This document shows positions 13,471 to 24,958 of a stretch of 64,000 nucleotides of DNA, piece after piece. The notes below the pieces were generated by a model, which had not been told where the DNA came from, did no database searches, and saw only the letters and a program-made list of their open reading frames with translations. The position numbers were made by a program, and so were the translations under genes. Every line of letters starts with the position of its first letter. Within the stretch, counting starts at the first letter, position 1. The DNA is from Oreohelix idahoensis (taxonomy: Eukaryota > Mollusca > Gastropoda > Stylommatophora > Oreohelicidae), in contig JAMPIV010012218.1 in the NCBI GenBank assembly GCA_024509875.1, forward strand, positions 413,001 through 477,000. The letters run 5' to 3'.

Positions 13471-14935
13471 GCATCTACAATGTTACTACTTTTACTTGTA
13501 AGCTACCTAATGTTCAGCATCGTTATCGATAGTGATGTCGCTCACTTCTTCATATTCAGTGCTTCTAAACATATGTATCAAGCAGAGCCGGCCCTATGAA
13601 CTGTTTACGAGACTCAATGTAATGCTGTTGCGTTGGATCACACTGTAGTTTCGGCAGCTAATGTTCACTAGTGTAGTATGTTACAAAATTACAGTTACTA
13701 TTTTCCAATCTTATCGTAGTTATTTTTTTTCTCTTTGTTGTTTAATACGCTTTTCTTGAACAAACAAGGAATTATGCAGAAATACAGAAAAACGATTAGT
13801 TTCTAGTTTTCGTGTTAATTTTAATAATTAAAAAAAAATGTTCAGCACCTCCACTAAATCGACACCCAACGCTGCAACACCGCTCGCACTCACCAAGAGT
13901 CTGCATTGGTATCAAGAACCACTATATACAAACAAGACGTCTACATACAACACTGTCACATAATTTGGGTCGATCTCTTGTCCGCTCCGGCAGTATTTAG
14001 CTGCCTTTGTGGGGCGTGCGAATTTTGTGCACTGTTCAATGGTCGGCACATTTTTTTCCTTTATCTTCCGACAGGTAATTGGTATTTTCAAGTCATTGTT
14101 TGCACTTCTTCCTGTAATAATTGTCTTGTCTGTTTACCTGTTTATCGCTGCTGAAAGAGTAGACGGATTATGCAATCTTGACTGACAGTCACGTTGGAAA
14201 ATGCTCATGTACAAGACATTGGGCGTTGGATTCACACGGAAATGGCCAAGCGAGCTTGCCTATCGCTGACATGGCTATTTGGACCTTCTAATTACTGTCG
14301 TGAAGAGTCATAGCCAATATGTTCAAACTAGTGTCTGTGTTTGCACACAAGTACAGGGAGATAAATTATCCGTCTGCGGACATATCACATACATGCACTG
14401 AAAGTTGTTATAGCTTCCGAACAGAATTGTTACGAAGACAGAATTTGTGATAATGTAGGGAGTTGTAGTTTCATTACTGCGAATCGGCTGATATAACAAT
14501 TCCATATTTGGAAACTGACCTTTTAAATAACACGCAGAATTTTCCTATGAAGAAATCTTTTGAATAAACCCCATCATAATACGCATGATTTAAACTATTG
14601 ACCGGCATTCGAGATGTAAACATAACAATATTTCTGACTGGAGCCTGGTCTGATAGTAAACAACAACATGCGTGGGACGAAAGTTGGAATATAACCTGAA
14701 ACTTTCATCGGTTGAAAGCACTGTGAAAATCAATTCGTCAAGAGACCAGCCAGACAGCCAGAGTAAAGAAAAGAATCAGAATTCAATTTATGGGACCGGA
14801 CCTTATTTGAGCATCTTAGGACTTATATCCCAGGAAAATTCTACCTTTATTAGCACGGAAAACCTGAATCCTAGGAATCTGAACACGAAGTCAGAGTGGG
14901 AGCTTATTGTAAAGTAACACCCCAGAACACGTGAA
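13471..14935. other. No gene seen
   Basis: Two open frames of 60 to 82 codons near 13.8-14.2 kb and one of 81 codons at 14672-14917 have no motif, no homologous neighbour and ordinary low-complexity composition. I do not call them. Confidence 0.4.
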
Positions 14936-15883
14936 AGAGGCATTTTAAACAAGCTGCCTTAACTGTTTATCTGAGACAGAAGTCTGTGATCCCAAAGACA
15001 ATTTGGGGTGAGTAGTACATTTATAATTCTACATTTTACATTATTAACACGTGAAATAATAAAGATTGAAAGTAAAAATTAATGTGTGAAAATTGCTAGT
15101 GGATGTCCCAGTCATACGAGGCTGGCAACCTCAGCATGTAGAATGATTATTTTAAGAGCTGGTAACTGTATTATGCAAGTTTCTTATAGAGAACTAAAAG
15201 CAGAAGTAGTCCCAAGTTCCATATGGAGCAGGAAGTGAATGATGAGAGAAATGATGTACATACTTATTATACTGTTAACTTGTTCAACCAATGGAGGTAA
15301 ATGTAAATCTGTTCAATGTAAATGTAATGAAAGTTTTCCACTCGCTGGAATAAGATTAATTCTCAGAGAGGAAAAAGTTCTGAGGTAGATGGAATGATGA
15401 AATGAAGAGAGGGGGGTACATGAGTGTGTGTCAGAAAAACTCAATACTCAGGAGGATATTTGTTCTTTTCTTTTGTGACACTAGTCGGTGGTAGCAACTG
15501 AGGGTACTATTCTGGAACAAGTGAGAGTTTAAGTGGCCTGAAGTCGACGCTAGACACCATCATTAGACGGGTCTTAGAGACGCTAGACCAGCTTTGTGAT
15601 TTCTCCCTGATACTCTCGGAACGTATCTCAACTTTCAGACTTGACCAGTGACGATTGAACCAGTCATCTATCTGCAAATAACCAAACATCAGCTGGAGTA
15701 GAAACAATCAAACTTATTGACAGCTAAGTTCAAACATAAAAGCTGCCACGTGAACTATCAGACCTTTACCTCCAAATTCATAACATCACCCTGTGATGTT
15801 TACCTTTCCTTGAAAGAATTATTCATTTTTAAACTGTTAAACATAATTGATTATTAAATTTGTTATTTGTGTATATACACATT
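14936..15883. repeat. Segment X, left copy (948-bp direct repeat)
   Basis: This segment recurs in the same orientation at 25362-26309 with about 1% difference by eye. It begins AGAGGCATTTTAAACAAG and ends at CACATT, where the left LTR of element A starts immediately. In the right copy the sequence continues past CACATTT into AAAGATGATT, which probably shows the uninterrupted host sequence. X lacks TG...CA ends, so it is not an LTR; it behaves as a duplicated piece of host DNA flanking the retroelement. Confidence 0.9.
15239..15388 (+). CDS. Possible small secreted cysteine-containing peptide or first exon (in X, left copy)
   Basis: A 49-codon frame starts with several Met codons, then has a hydrophobic run (YILIILLTC) like a signal peptide, then a short Cys-Lys-rich part (KCKSVQCKCN). 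A donor-like AG|GTAGAT lies just at the stop codon, so it could be an exon whose frame continues by splicing. The second copy of X repeats it without a change over 150 bases. There is no homology evidence and chance is a real alternative. Confidence 0.2.
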   Translation: MMREMMYILIILLTCSTNGGKCKSVQCKCNESFPLAGIRLILREEKVLR

Positions 15884-16709
15884 TGTTACTGGGGTGTTCC
15901 CAGTAGATGCGAGAGTTTGCTTGTTTATACAACGGGGTCCTTAATGATTATTGTTTCAGACTGTTTATACTGGCTCTTCTATTTACGTTTACTTCCATTT
16001 ATCTCTTGTCTTTCTCAGTCAATTATGATATCGTGCTAGTGATGGTAAATTACGCGAAGGTGGGATAGAATATTAGTCGACTTCATGATATAATCAAATT
16101 CCAACGTTAGAGACTTGATAAGTCATTCCTTGAGTCCACATACATTTATTATATCAATTCCATACACGAACAGTTCACATATGGTCATCATGAAGAATTA
16201 TACATAATAAGTTGCAGTTCATACTTCATATATTATTCCTTTACAAATCAGTCCTTTGTCTCGTAGCTTGAAAACATAATAGTCAGAACAGCATAACTGT
16301 ATGCACGCGTGGTTGGTAATTCCAACGACCGACAGTGAGATTATGCGTCTGGCACTAGTAGAACTAAAACGGACTATAAATTCATCTTGACAAGGTTTAG
16401 TCACTTACTAACCTGTAACTTCATCTTTCTTCATCATCACATTGGACTGACCCATGTCCATTATTTAATACAATATAATCGTGCGGCAATACATGCCCGG
16501 CAATATAACATTCCAAGGACACGTCTTCTCGGTTCGACGGTCGTCTAGAAAAGGGTCCCGTCTCTTGGTCACCGTGCGTGACTACTAACGCTGAAACGTC
16601 ACAGCGTTCACTAGACTAATAATACTTTTACATTACATTACACGTTGTAACCCCTAAAATCGCATGCTGCTAACCTCTAGCAGACCATGCCAATTAATCT
16701 ACCGTAACA
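15884..16709 (-). repeat. 3' LTR of element A
   Basis: Matches 24132-24958 almost base for base. A minus-strand 61-codon frame inside it appears in both LTRs only because the LTRs are copies; I do not call it a gene. Confidence 0.95.
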
Positions 16710-17819
16710 ATTCCCTGTCCACCGGGGGAAAAAAATCTATTAGATAGATTTTTTTTTTTTTCAAAAACCTATCTGAATGAATATCAAAAAATTTAACAAT
16801 ATCAAAAAATTTAACCAAAATGCGGCATATGGCCTACGATGTTCTGTCTAGAACAGTGTCGTGGTCATGTCGACTTACTAACAGTCATCTAATATATTAA
16901 TCATCATATTATACATAAAAGTTATACATAAATTTTATATGAACTAAAAGAGAATACCTAATGTTGATATCTAATTAAATAATTAACTTAAAATATGTCG
17001 CAATGAAATGTCACGTCAGACTAATCTAAAGAGTTAAAATTAAACTAATTAATTATATTGAGTGTGTAATAAGAATAAAGTTGTTGAAAATCTAATGTAA
17101 GAGAAATGAAAGGATATGTTAAGGAGAGAAATAAATAAATGAAGAATAAAGTAGCGAAAGAAAGTAATGTATAAATTTAACTTAGTTATGTGTGTTGGAC
17201 ATCAATTAAGTGTAGTATTAAGTTGTTAATACCTATCTAACTAATTTAAACAATAATATAGTATGTAATGTATCAACATAATTAATAACTATATAATATA
17301 ATAGTTACATACAATAATAGTATATAAGAATCATGTGAGTTCTTATTTTTTTTCTTTCTTTCATTTTTTTTTCTTCAAATTTCATCTTTTTTTTCATATT
17401 CATCTCACTTTTCATTTTAATTTCCATTATTTTAATGTACTTAATTAAAATTAATTAAAGTTGGATATGATGATCCATACGTAGGCTTGATCCTTGTGAA
17501 TTCCGATTAGAAGAAATGTTTATGTTTTTAAGTTCATAAGTATCGACGTTATTGACAATAGTTCATGTCGTATACTGAGTTACCTTGATATTGTTTTCTA
17601 TTATTTTCACTTGATGCACGGAAATGTGTCCAATAGTTTTATCATAAATGGATATCAGGCAAAGTCCTGGCGTAAGTACGAACATAGTTTCAATTGATTT
17701 TGTATTCACTATGTCTTTATTAGACAGATACGGGTGTTGTAGGCAATAGTTCATGTCTATGTAAAACAGTCAATATAATTCTACGTCTCTTGAGTAAGTA
17801 TCTTTGACGATACTATAGT
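16710..17819 (-). other. 3' untranslated part of element A
   Basis: About 1.1 kb of very AT-rich sequence between the RNase H stop and the 3' LTR. It holds the polypurine tract next to the LTR. A perfect 11-bp hairpin (arms 16729-16739 and 16745-16755, A-run plus ATCTA) lies 20 bases from the LTR. Confidence 0.8.
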
Positions 17820-20800
17820 TCAGGACTCGACATCAGTAGGATTTCGAGATAGAGTGTCTGCCAAGACGTTATCTGTTCCTGTTATGTGTTCGATTGAGAA
17901 GTCAAAAGGTTGAAGGAGAATAGCGAATCTGGTGAGCTTTGGACTTTTATGATTCGCCCGTCGTAGTGATGCTACGGCCTTCTGGTCTGTTTGTACTACG
18001 AAAGGGGCTCCCAGCAGGAACTTCTCTAATTTCGTAATTGCCCACACCAATGCTAAAAGTTCGCGGTCGACAGTGGAGTACTTGACTTCTTGTGGTTTCA
18101 GTTTCCGTGAGACGTACAAGTTTGGATGGAGGATGTCGTCATGATATTGGAGCAAACATGCGCCAATTCCGTAGTTACTCGCATCTGTGCGGAGAATAAA
18201 CTTTTTGGAAGCATCAGGTAGTCTCAAAATTGGTGGGTTTGAAAATATATCAAGTATTTGACGGAAAATTCTATCACATTGATTAGTCCATGTCACCTTC
18301 ACTGGCATGTCCTTCTTTAATAATGAGGACAAGACAGCCGTGATAGATGACAAGTTAGGTACGAATCTACTGTAATATTGGACTAGACCTAACAAGCTTC
18401 TAACCTGTTTCTTCGTTTGAGGAACGGAAATGTTTAAAATTTTTGAAACTGTACTGGGTAGTGTTTGGATATATCCTGCTCCAATAATGTGACCCAAAAA
18501 AGTTATTTCATGAAATGCCACTTGTAATTTTGTGGGTTTAGCAGTTAAATTGTTTCTTCTTAATGTATCCAAAACGTATTCAAGACCCAAAAAATGTTCC
18601 TCAAAAGATGAACTAAATAAGCATATGTCGTCTATGTATGTAATAATGTCTGGTCTACCTGAAAAAATGTGTCGCATCATGCGAACAAAGGTAGCTGGAG
18701 CGTTAACAAGCCCAAAAGGCATAACATTCCACTGGTATAGACCTTGCGGAGTGGAAAACGCTGTGTAGTATTTAGCTTTTTCGGTTAGTGGTATCTGCCA
18801 ATAACCTTTAGTTAAGTCTATCTTAGTGAATATAGTTGCTGTCGATAGACGTGGCAGTAAGTCGTCGAGAAGTGGATGTGGTTCGCTATCAACTATCGTT
18901 TGTGCATTTAATTTTCTATAGTCGACGCATAGTCTAATGTTATTGTCCTTCTTTCGGACAATAACTAATGGAGAAGAAAATGGGGAATTACTAGTTTCAA
19001 TAATTCCTAAAGATAACATCTGTTCAAGTTCCTTAGTAGTTTTAGTAAGAAAGTGTAGAGGAACAGAATATGGATGTACCCGAATTGGAGTATCATCATT
19101 AAGAGTGATGTCATGACTAATGACTGATGTGCGACCTGGAACGTCGGTCAACACATCTGGGTAAGATTGTAGAAGTTCAGCAATCTGTTGATGCTGTTGC
19201 GGTGTAACCGACGAAGAGATGGTTACGTCCCGCCAAGATTCACTAGGCTGTACTACAGGTACAGGTAAAGTTAACTGTACCTCAGGAAAAGAAGATTCTT
19301 CTTCCTGGATAACAGACAAATTAGAATAGTGACATCTAGGTACGAAAGTGTCTTCTAGTTCATGAAAAATAGCTTGTAGATGTTCAGGTCGAGTATGAAA
19401 TTGTTTGAGCATATTTATGTGAAATATTTTGTGATGTCCCTTAATGTCCAGGACATAATCAACATCAGAAATCTTATTGATAACCTGGTATGGACCGTTC
19501 CACGAGATGAGTAATTTATTATTGTTATGTGGCAATAACACATAAGCTTGATCTCCTGGAAATAATTGACGTAATCGTCTACTATTGTTTTGGAAAGTTC
19601 TAGCTTTCGCTTTAGCAGCCTCTGATGAAGCTGTTGCCATTTTGCAGGCATCAATAATGTTATTCCGGAGATTAATTACATACTCATAAGATGACTGGGT
19701 ATCCTGAGTCATCTCGGAGTCAATCAATAAGTCTTTTATTAGTCCCATAGGACCTCTTGGCGGAGCGCCAAAGACTAACTGAAACGGAGAGAAGCCAGTT
19801 TGTTCATGTGGCACCTCTCGATAAGCGAATAACACGGCTGGTAGTACTCTGTCCCAGTCCTGTGGATGGTTAACTGTAACTTTATGTAACATTTGTTTGA
19901 GTGTGCGGTTAAGTCTTTCTACAGCACCATTACTCATTGGGTGATAAATGCTGCTGAGATTTCTATCTATTTGCCAAGTCTTCATTACTTCAGTCATAGT
20001 CTCAGATATAAATTGAGATCCATGATCTGACAAAAGTTTTCTAGGAAAACCTACTCTAGAGAAGATTAGGTGTAGTGCATCAGCTACATCTGTGGTGGTG
20101 GTTGTTTTTAATGGGATGGCTTCTGGCCATCGTGTGCATAAATCGATGCACGTGAGAATAAATCTATGTCCTCTGGCTGATGGTAAAAGTGGGCCAATAA
20201 TATCAATGGCCATCTTGTCAAAGGGTCTCACAGATATGTCACAAGCCTGAATAGGCGCCGTGTGAAAGGCTCCTCGTGCTTTCACTTCTTGGCATATCGT
20301 ACAGGAGCGTACGTACTGTGAAATATCTCGTGATACTCCCGGCCAAAAAAAAGAAGATAATACTCGCGAACGTGTCCGAGTATATCCCATGTGACCTGCG
20401 CACTTAGAATCATGTGCGTGTTGAAGTATGTACCGTCTAAAAGCAAAAGGTACCATGACCTGTTGTCTTACATGAGTTTTATCCATAAAACATCTTAATA
20501 AAATGTCATTTTTAATAATAAACCAATGATTATTATTATTGTTCATAGCAAGATTGTCAACTTTGTTGACCAATGCAAAAAATTTTGTTAATGACTTGTC
20601 TTCCCTCTGTTTTGCAGCAAAGGATACTCGGTCAATAGCAGAATGAACCTCGATACTTTCATGTTTGTCTGTTTCCTTGTTTTCCGTGTCCATATTCTCT
20701 AATTGTTTCGTATGTGCTCTGGTTATTACTGCATTTCCTATGCATAGATTATCTTTTTCCCATTTGATAATATCTTCCGGTGTGCAATCTTTACTTCCGT

Positions 20801-22577
20801 GTATACATCCCACCATAAGGTCGGCAATTGGGTTTCTTAACATGCATGCTTTAACGTTGCCTGTGAAAAAAGGTGTATCAATATGTATAATGGCAGTTGG
20901 ATAATATTCTATAGTTCCACCAAAGGTCATACACCTGACATGTTCTCCAGTTGCACAATTTGGATGAACAAGTGTCTGACGGATTCCGATCGTGGTCGAT
21001 CCCGAATCTCTTAAAACTGAGACGATGGATCCATTAACTTTTCCTCTGTTGAAGATCAGCGAGCCTGTTCCGTCATTGACTGCTAGACTGACTTCTGGTA
21101 GAATGTGTCCGCAGTTCAGAACTGTCTCTTTTGCCTTCTGAAATATAAGATTACATGTTGGGCAACTATTTGCCACGTTATAATTCATTGCAAAACAAGT
21201 AGACGAAGACTGTATTTTGTTATTAGTAGGTGAACTCTGAACCCCAGGGGTTGTAGCAGTAGTAACGGCTGCCCCTGTATTATGATTATAATTTGTCGAT
21301 CTACGAGAATGAGAACGATGACGAGAATAATCAGTTGAATTATCCTGTTGTCCTCTATTGTAACTGTTATCTCGATGTCTCGAGTTATAATTATCGCTAT
21401 TGTTCCACTTTTTACCATTATTATAATTATATGACCGATTATAACTTGAGTTACGTGGATTACTGTTGTATCTGGACTGAGGTGAATAATTTCTGTTTTG
21501 TGGTTTTCCTCTATTAAAGTTATTGTTATAACTATTACGCCCCTTATGAAAATTAATGTCATAGTTTCCCTTGAACCTACCTCTGTCCACACTGTGTGTT
21601 CTTGGTTTGTTATTACTATGATATGCCATATTGGAGGCTACAGGTAGAGGTTCTCTTATTAACGAGCCAGAAATGTTAGCATTCGGATGAGCGGTGCAGT
21701 AATTTAAAGAAATGTTTTCTAACTCATCAATAGTTTCTGGTTTCCGTTCTTGCAGATAAGCAAAGAATGGTGGGCTGACAGAAGATAACACTTTATCCCT
21801 CAATAACAAATCGACTAACTTGTCGTAAGATTTGTTGACACCTGCCAGTTCAACCCATCTGTTAAAAGTATTGCGTATGTTAGCAATAAACCCTGTAAAG
21901 TCTTTATTATTATCTGGCAACAAACTTTTGAAACGTAATCTACATGCCTCTTCGTTCAAGTGGAAACGACGTAATAACAACGTCTTAATGGCCTCATAGT
22001 CTGTGGCTAATGTCGGATCAACATTTTGTGCTGCACTTGCAGGTTCGCCATCCAGAAATTCTTTGAGTTTAAGTGCCCATGCTGTTTTGTCAAGGTTATT
22101 GACCTTACATATATCCTCAAAGCGCGCCAGCCACGATGACAAATCATCCACGTGTAATTTGAACGGTGGTAGTTTAAAGTAATAATTGCCCTTAAGTCGG
22201 TTGGAAGAAGATCCCGATTGAGCATTATCATTTTGGCTTGCTGCAGCACCCTGCGAATTAAGTTTTGCTGTTTCCAATTTAAGCGGTTGCAATTCCATTT
22301 CTTGCTGCAATATGATTTCCTGTCGTTTCAATTTATTCTCTTCCTCAATCCGTAGGATTTCATCTCTTGCCATCTTTCTTTCTTCTTCTTGTCTTAATTC
22401 TGCTTTCTTTTCCGCCTCTTTTCTTTCAAGTTCTTCCATCTCTGCCTTAGCAATAGCTTTCCTTTCAGCCTCTTCTGCCTTATGGTTTGCAAGTTGTTGT
22501 TCCGCAAATTCCAGGAGTGCATCTCCCTTTTTGTTACAATCTTTTCCAATTTTAATGAAATGATCCAAGGTAAGCAT
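17820..22577 (-). CDS. Gag-Pol polyprotein of element A (Gag-protease-integrase-RT-RNase H)
   Basis: The 1585 residues have no frame break. An N-terminal helical region and a charged coiled coil (about 30-105) precede a Gag core (about 130-300, starting YFKLPPFKL) and a long Asn/Arg/Tyr/Ser-rich basic stretch (320-450). Next are a CPTC...CGH cluster (about 468-492) and an aspartic protease with DSGSTTIG (about 524). Integrase has its HHCC finger at about 720-755 and its Asp, Asp and Glu at about 790, 850 and 886 (AIDIIGPL, LLSDHGSQF, GAVERLN; 35 residues between the last two). A GPY module (SWNGPYQVI) lies at about 1030. RT spans about 1145-1360 with YIDD at about 1315, and RNase H has RTDAS, DRELLA, TDQKA and DNVLAD. 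Integrase before RT is diagnostic of the Gmr1 branch of Ty3/gypsy. A fused Gag-Pol without frameshift implies that Gag excess, if needed, is achieved another way. Confidence 0.95.
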   Translation of the reverse strand: MLTLDHFIKIGKDCNKKGDALLEFAEQQLANHKAEEAERKAIAKAEMEELERKEAEKKAELRQEEERKMARDEILRIEEENKLKRQEIILQQEMELQPLKLETAKLNSQGAAASQNDNAQSGSSSNRLKGNYYFKLPPFKLHVDDLSSWLARFEDICKVNNLDKTAWALKLKEFLDGEPASAAQNVDPTLATDYEAIKTLLLRRFHLNEEACRLRFKSLLPDNNKDFTGFIANIRNTFNRWVELAGVNKSYDKLVDLLLRDKVLSSVSPPFFAYLQERKPETIDELENISLNYCTAHPNANISGSLIREPLPVASNMAYHSNNKPRTHSVDRGRFKGNYDINFHKGRNSYNNNFNRGKPQNRNYSPQSRYNSNPRNSSYNRSYNYNNGKKWNNSDNYNSRHRDNSYNRGQQDNSTDYSRHRSHSRRSTNYNHNTGAAVTTATTPGVQSSPTNNKIQSSSTCFAMNYNVANSCPTCNLIFQKAKETVLNCGHILPEVSLAVNDGTGSLIFNRGKVNGSIVSVLRDSGSTTIGIRQTLVHPNCATGEHVRCMTFGGTIEYYPTAIIHIDTPFFTGNVKACMLRNPIADLMVGCIHGSKDCTPEDIIKWEKDNLCIGNAVITRAHTKQLENMDTENKETDKHESIEVHSAIDRVSFAAKQREDKSLTKFFALVNKVDNLAMNNNNNHWFIIKNDILLRCFMDKTHVRQQVMVPFAFRRYILQHAHDSKCAGHMGYTRTRSRVLSSFFWPGVSRDISQYVRSCTICQEVKARGAFHTAPIQACDISVRPFDKMAIDIIGPLLPSARGHRFILTCIDLCTRWPEAIPLKTTTTTDVADALHLIFSRVGFPRKLLSDHGSQFISETMTEVMKTWQIDRNLSSIYHPMSNGAVERLNRTLKQMLHKVTVNHPQDWDRVLPAVLFAYREVPHEQTGFSPFQLVFGAPPRGPMGLIKDLLIDSEMTQDTQSSYEYVINLRNNIIDACKMATASSEAAKAKARTFQNNSRRLRQLFPGDQAYVLLPHNNNKLLISWNGPYQVINKISDVDYVLDIKGHHKIFHINMLKQFHTRPEHLQAIFHELEDTFVPRCHYSNLSVIQEEESSFPEVQLTLPVPVVQPSESWRDVTISSSVTPQQHQQIAELLQSYPDVLTDVPGRTSVISHDITLNDDTPIRVHPYSVPLHFLTKTTKELEQMLSLGIIETSNSPFSSPLVIVRKKDNNIRLCVDYRKLNAQTIVDSEPHPLLDDLLPRLSTATIFTKIDLTKGYWQIPLTEKAKYYTAFSTPQGLYQWNVMPFGLVNAPATFVRMMRHIFSGRPDIITYIDDICLFSSSFEEHFLGLEYVLDTLRRNNLTAKPTKLQVAFHEITFLGHIIGAGYIQTLPSTVSKILNISVPQTKKQVRSLLGLVQYYSRFVPNLSSITAVLSSLLKKDMPVKVTWTNQCDRIFRQILDIFSNPPILRLPDASKKFILRTDASNYGIGACLLQYHDDILHPNLYVSRKLKPQEVKYSTVDRELLALVWAITKLEKFLLGAPFVVQTDQKAVASLRRANHKSPKLTRFAILLQPFDFSIEHITGTDNVLADTLSRNPTDVES

Positions 22578-24131
22578 TCTTGAAGTTGAATTATTTACGT
22601 ATTCAATTACTTATGTCTAGTAATCACTACTAGAATCTATGTCGATAATTCTAATTACTTAAAGAATGGTTAATCAATATAAGAAATTGCAATATTACTG
22701 TACTGTTATTTATAAGTTCAACAATTCTATAATATTTTGTAAAAATATTATATATATACCCACTAATATCTATCATAAATAGTTATGATAGTTAGTTATA
22801 TAAGGTGCTGAAATTATATCATGCACTTAATATTAGTATTCAATAATTATGTGTTATATCCCTAAATAATTAGGTTATTTAATCTTAATAGTTATTAAGT
22901 TCACACTGTAGTACTGAGAAAGTGTACTAATTAACATTAAATATGTCTTAATATGTTATAAAGTTTTAATAATTAATTATTATAGATTATGCCATAATCA
23001 TGAGATATAAAGTGCATTGCCCATTTCTTGGACTACCACTGCAAATTGGTGCAAAGTCCCCAATTCCTCATTAAAACTCATAAAAATTTAATCATATTAT
23101 TCTACACTCTTATTAATGAATAAATTATAGCATTAATATTAAATTATAAATGGATGAGATGAAAACAAACAATACAATGTGTTAACCAAGGATTACAGAA
23201 CAGTATTACCATACAACAAAGACATTTTCACAATAAAACTGCATTAATAAATAAGGTGACTAAACCGGAAGTGAGAGATTAAAGAATGAACTGAATAGAA
23301 AGTTAAGCTGCGTACACAACAATTAGTGACGTATACATGGACTCGTTAACGGTTGTACACAAAAAAAATTAAACTGAATGATAGTAAGGTCAGAAAAAAC
23401 GATAAAGATTACAAACATGATTACAGAAATGAATAAAAATTGGAACTAAATACACTAAAATACGCCAATTATAACTTGACTGGTCATCTAACATGCAAGG
23501 TCAATTAATTGCAATTACGAACGAACGAAAATCATCGGAAGGTCGTCGATGGGTTCTTCGTTAAAAGCAATTAACTAACGGCCTTAAGGAACATTCAGAA
23601 TGAATATCGGCATCCTTAGAGCCATGTTATTCATTCCAAATCGCAACCCATCCATACCCACGAATAAAGGATAATATCAACGGACAAAAAAAAAACAGAT
23701 ATAACATCGATAAATAATTAATAGAAAGGACATGCCTGCAAAAAAAAAACATGGACTCAGTATTGTGCTAATGAATGACAATCGTCCTAAGTCTAAACTT
23801 ATCTTTAGAAGGCTCCGGCGATGTCAAGTTCATCAACGGACTAGACTAGTGCCTAGTACTGTTTGCTCATGATTGGCTGATCACAGTATTCTCTTGTCTG
23901 GTCTTCTTGATTAAGCAAATATTAATCAAAACTGGAATGAGTTGACGGTTGTTCTTTTCGAAGCGCTGCATCTACGCATGATGTAGTGACGTCAGATTTG
24001 CATTTCGTAGTCATGTGTTCAACGTAGTATTATGCAAATCATGTGACTTGCTTGTAATCGTAAACAGTTGGCAACACATGTAAACAAGAAAAATTTTTCC
24101 TTCTTCTTTCGTCCCCGCGATGGCCAACCAT
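22578..24131 (-). other. 5' leader of element A with primer-binding site
   Basis: A 1.55 kb AT-rich untranslated leader between the 5' LTR and gag. The candidate primer-binding site lies within the first 25 bases after the LTR (minus strand TGGTTGGCCATCGCGGGG). I did not assign the tRNA. Confidence 0.7.
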
Positions 24132-24958
24132 TGTTACTGGGGGTGTTCCCAGTAGATGCGAGAGTTTGCTTGTTTATACAAGGGGGTCCTTAATGATTAT
24201 TGTTTCAGACTGTTTATACTGGCTCTTCTATTTACGTTTACTTCCATTTATCTCTTGTCTTTCTCAGTCAATTATGATATCGTGCTAGTGATGGTAAATT
24301 ACGCGAAGGTGGGATAGAATATTTGTCGACTTCATGATATAATCAAATTCCAACGTTAGAGACTTGATAAGTCATTCCTTGAGTCCACATACATTTATTA
24401 TATCAATTCCATACACGAACAGTTCACATATGGTCATCATGAAGAATTATACATAATAAGTTGCAGTTCATACTTCATATATTATTCCTTTACAAATCAT
24501 TCCTTTGTCTCGTAGCTTGAAAACATAATAGTCAGAACAGCATAACTGTATGCACGCGTGGTTGGTAATTCCAACGACCGACAGTGAGATTATGGGTCTG
24601 GCACTAGTAGAACTAAAACGGACTATAAATTCATCTTGACAAGGTTTAGTCACTTACTAACCTGTAACTTCATCTTTCTTCATCATCACATTGGACTGAC
24701 CCATGTCCATTATTTAATACAATATAATCGTGCGGCAATACATGCCCGGCAATATAACATTCCAAGGACACGTCTTCTCGGTTCGACGGTCGTCTAGAAA
24801 AGGGTCCCGTCTCTTGGTCACCGTGCGTGACTACTAACGCTGAAACGTCACAGCGTTCACTAGACTAATAATACTTTTACATTACATTACACGTTGTAAC
24901 CCCTAAAATCGCATGCTGCTAACCTCTAGCAGACCATGCCAATTAATCTACCGTAACA
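24132..24958 (-). repeat. 5' LTR of element A
   Basis: Twin of 15884-16709. Two TATA-like stretches (minus strand GTATAAACA) lie near 24170-24220 and could direct transcription. The base beyond its outer end continues directly into gag sequence, not host sequence, as if this LTR also served as the 3' LTR of a second, deleted copy. Confidence 0.93.

Larger units (their letters stand above)
15884..24958 (-). mobile_element. LTR element A: Ty3/gypsy of the Gmr1 type, with all coding domains
   Basis: Two LTRs of 826 and 827 bp (15884-16709, 24132-24958) have TG...CA ends (minus strand TGTTACGG...CAGTAACA). They enclose a single 1585-codon Gag-Pol on the minus strand. The LTRs differ at about 4-6 positions by eye, so insertion is recent. 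A purine-rich stretch (GGTGGACAGGGAAT) abuts the 3' LTR and a priming-site-like TGGTTGGCCATCGCGGGG follows the 5' LTR. The domain order Gag-PR-INT-RT-RH is that of Gmr1-like elements and differs from ordinary gypsy, where integrase is last. Normal 5-bp target duplications are absent: the left LTR abuts X and the right LTR abuts a gag fragment. Confidence 0.95.

Noticed and set aside
14672..14917. An 81-codon plus-strand frame
   Set aside because: Low-complexity Asn/Ser-rich composition, no motif, no splice or promoter context.
15507..15707. Minus-strand 66-codon frame in X, repeated at 25933-26133
   Set aside because: Repeats only because X is duplicated; no motif and the opposite strand is equally open.
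16219..16404. A 61-codon minus-strand frame that is also found at 24468-24653
   Set aside because: Both lie in the two LTRs of element A, so the repetition comes from LTR copying and not from selection.
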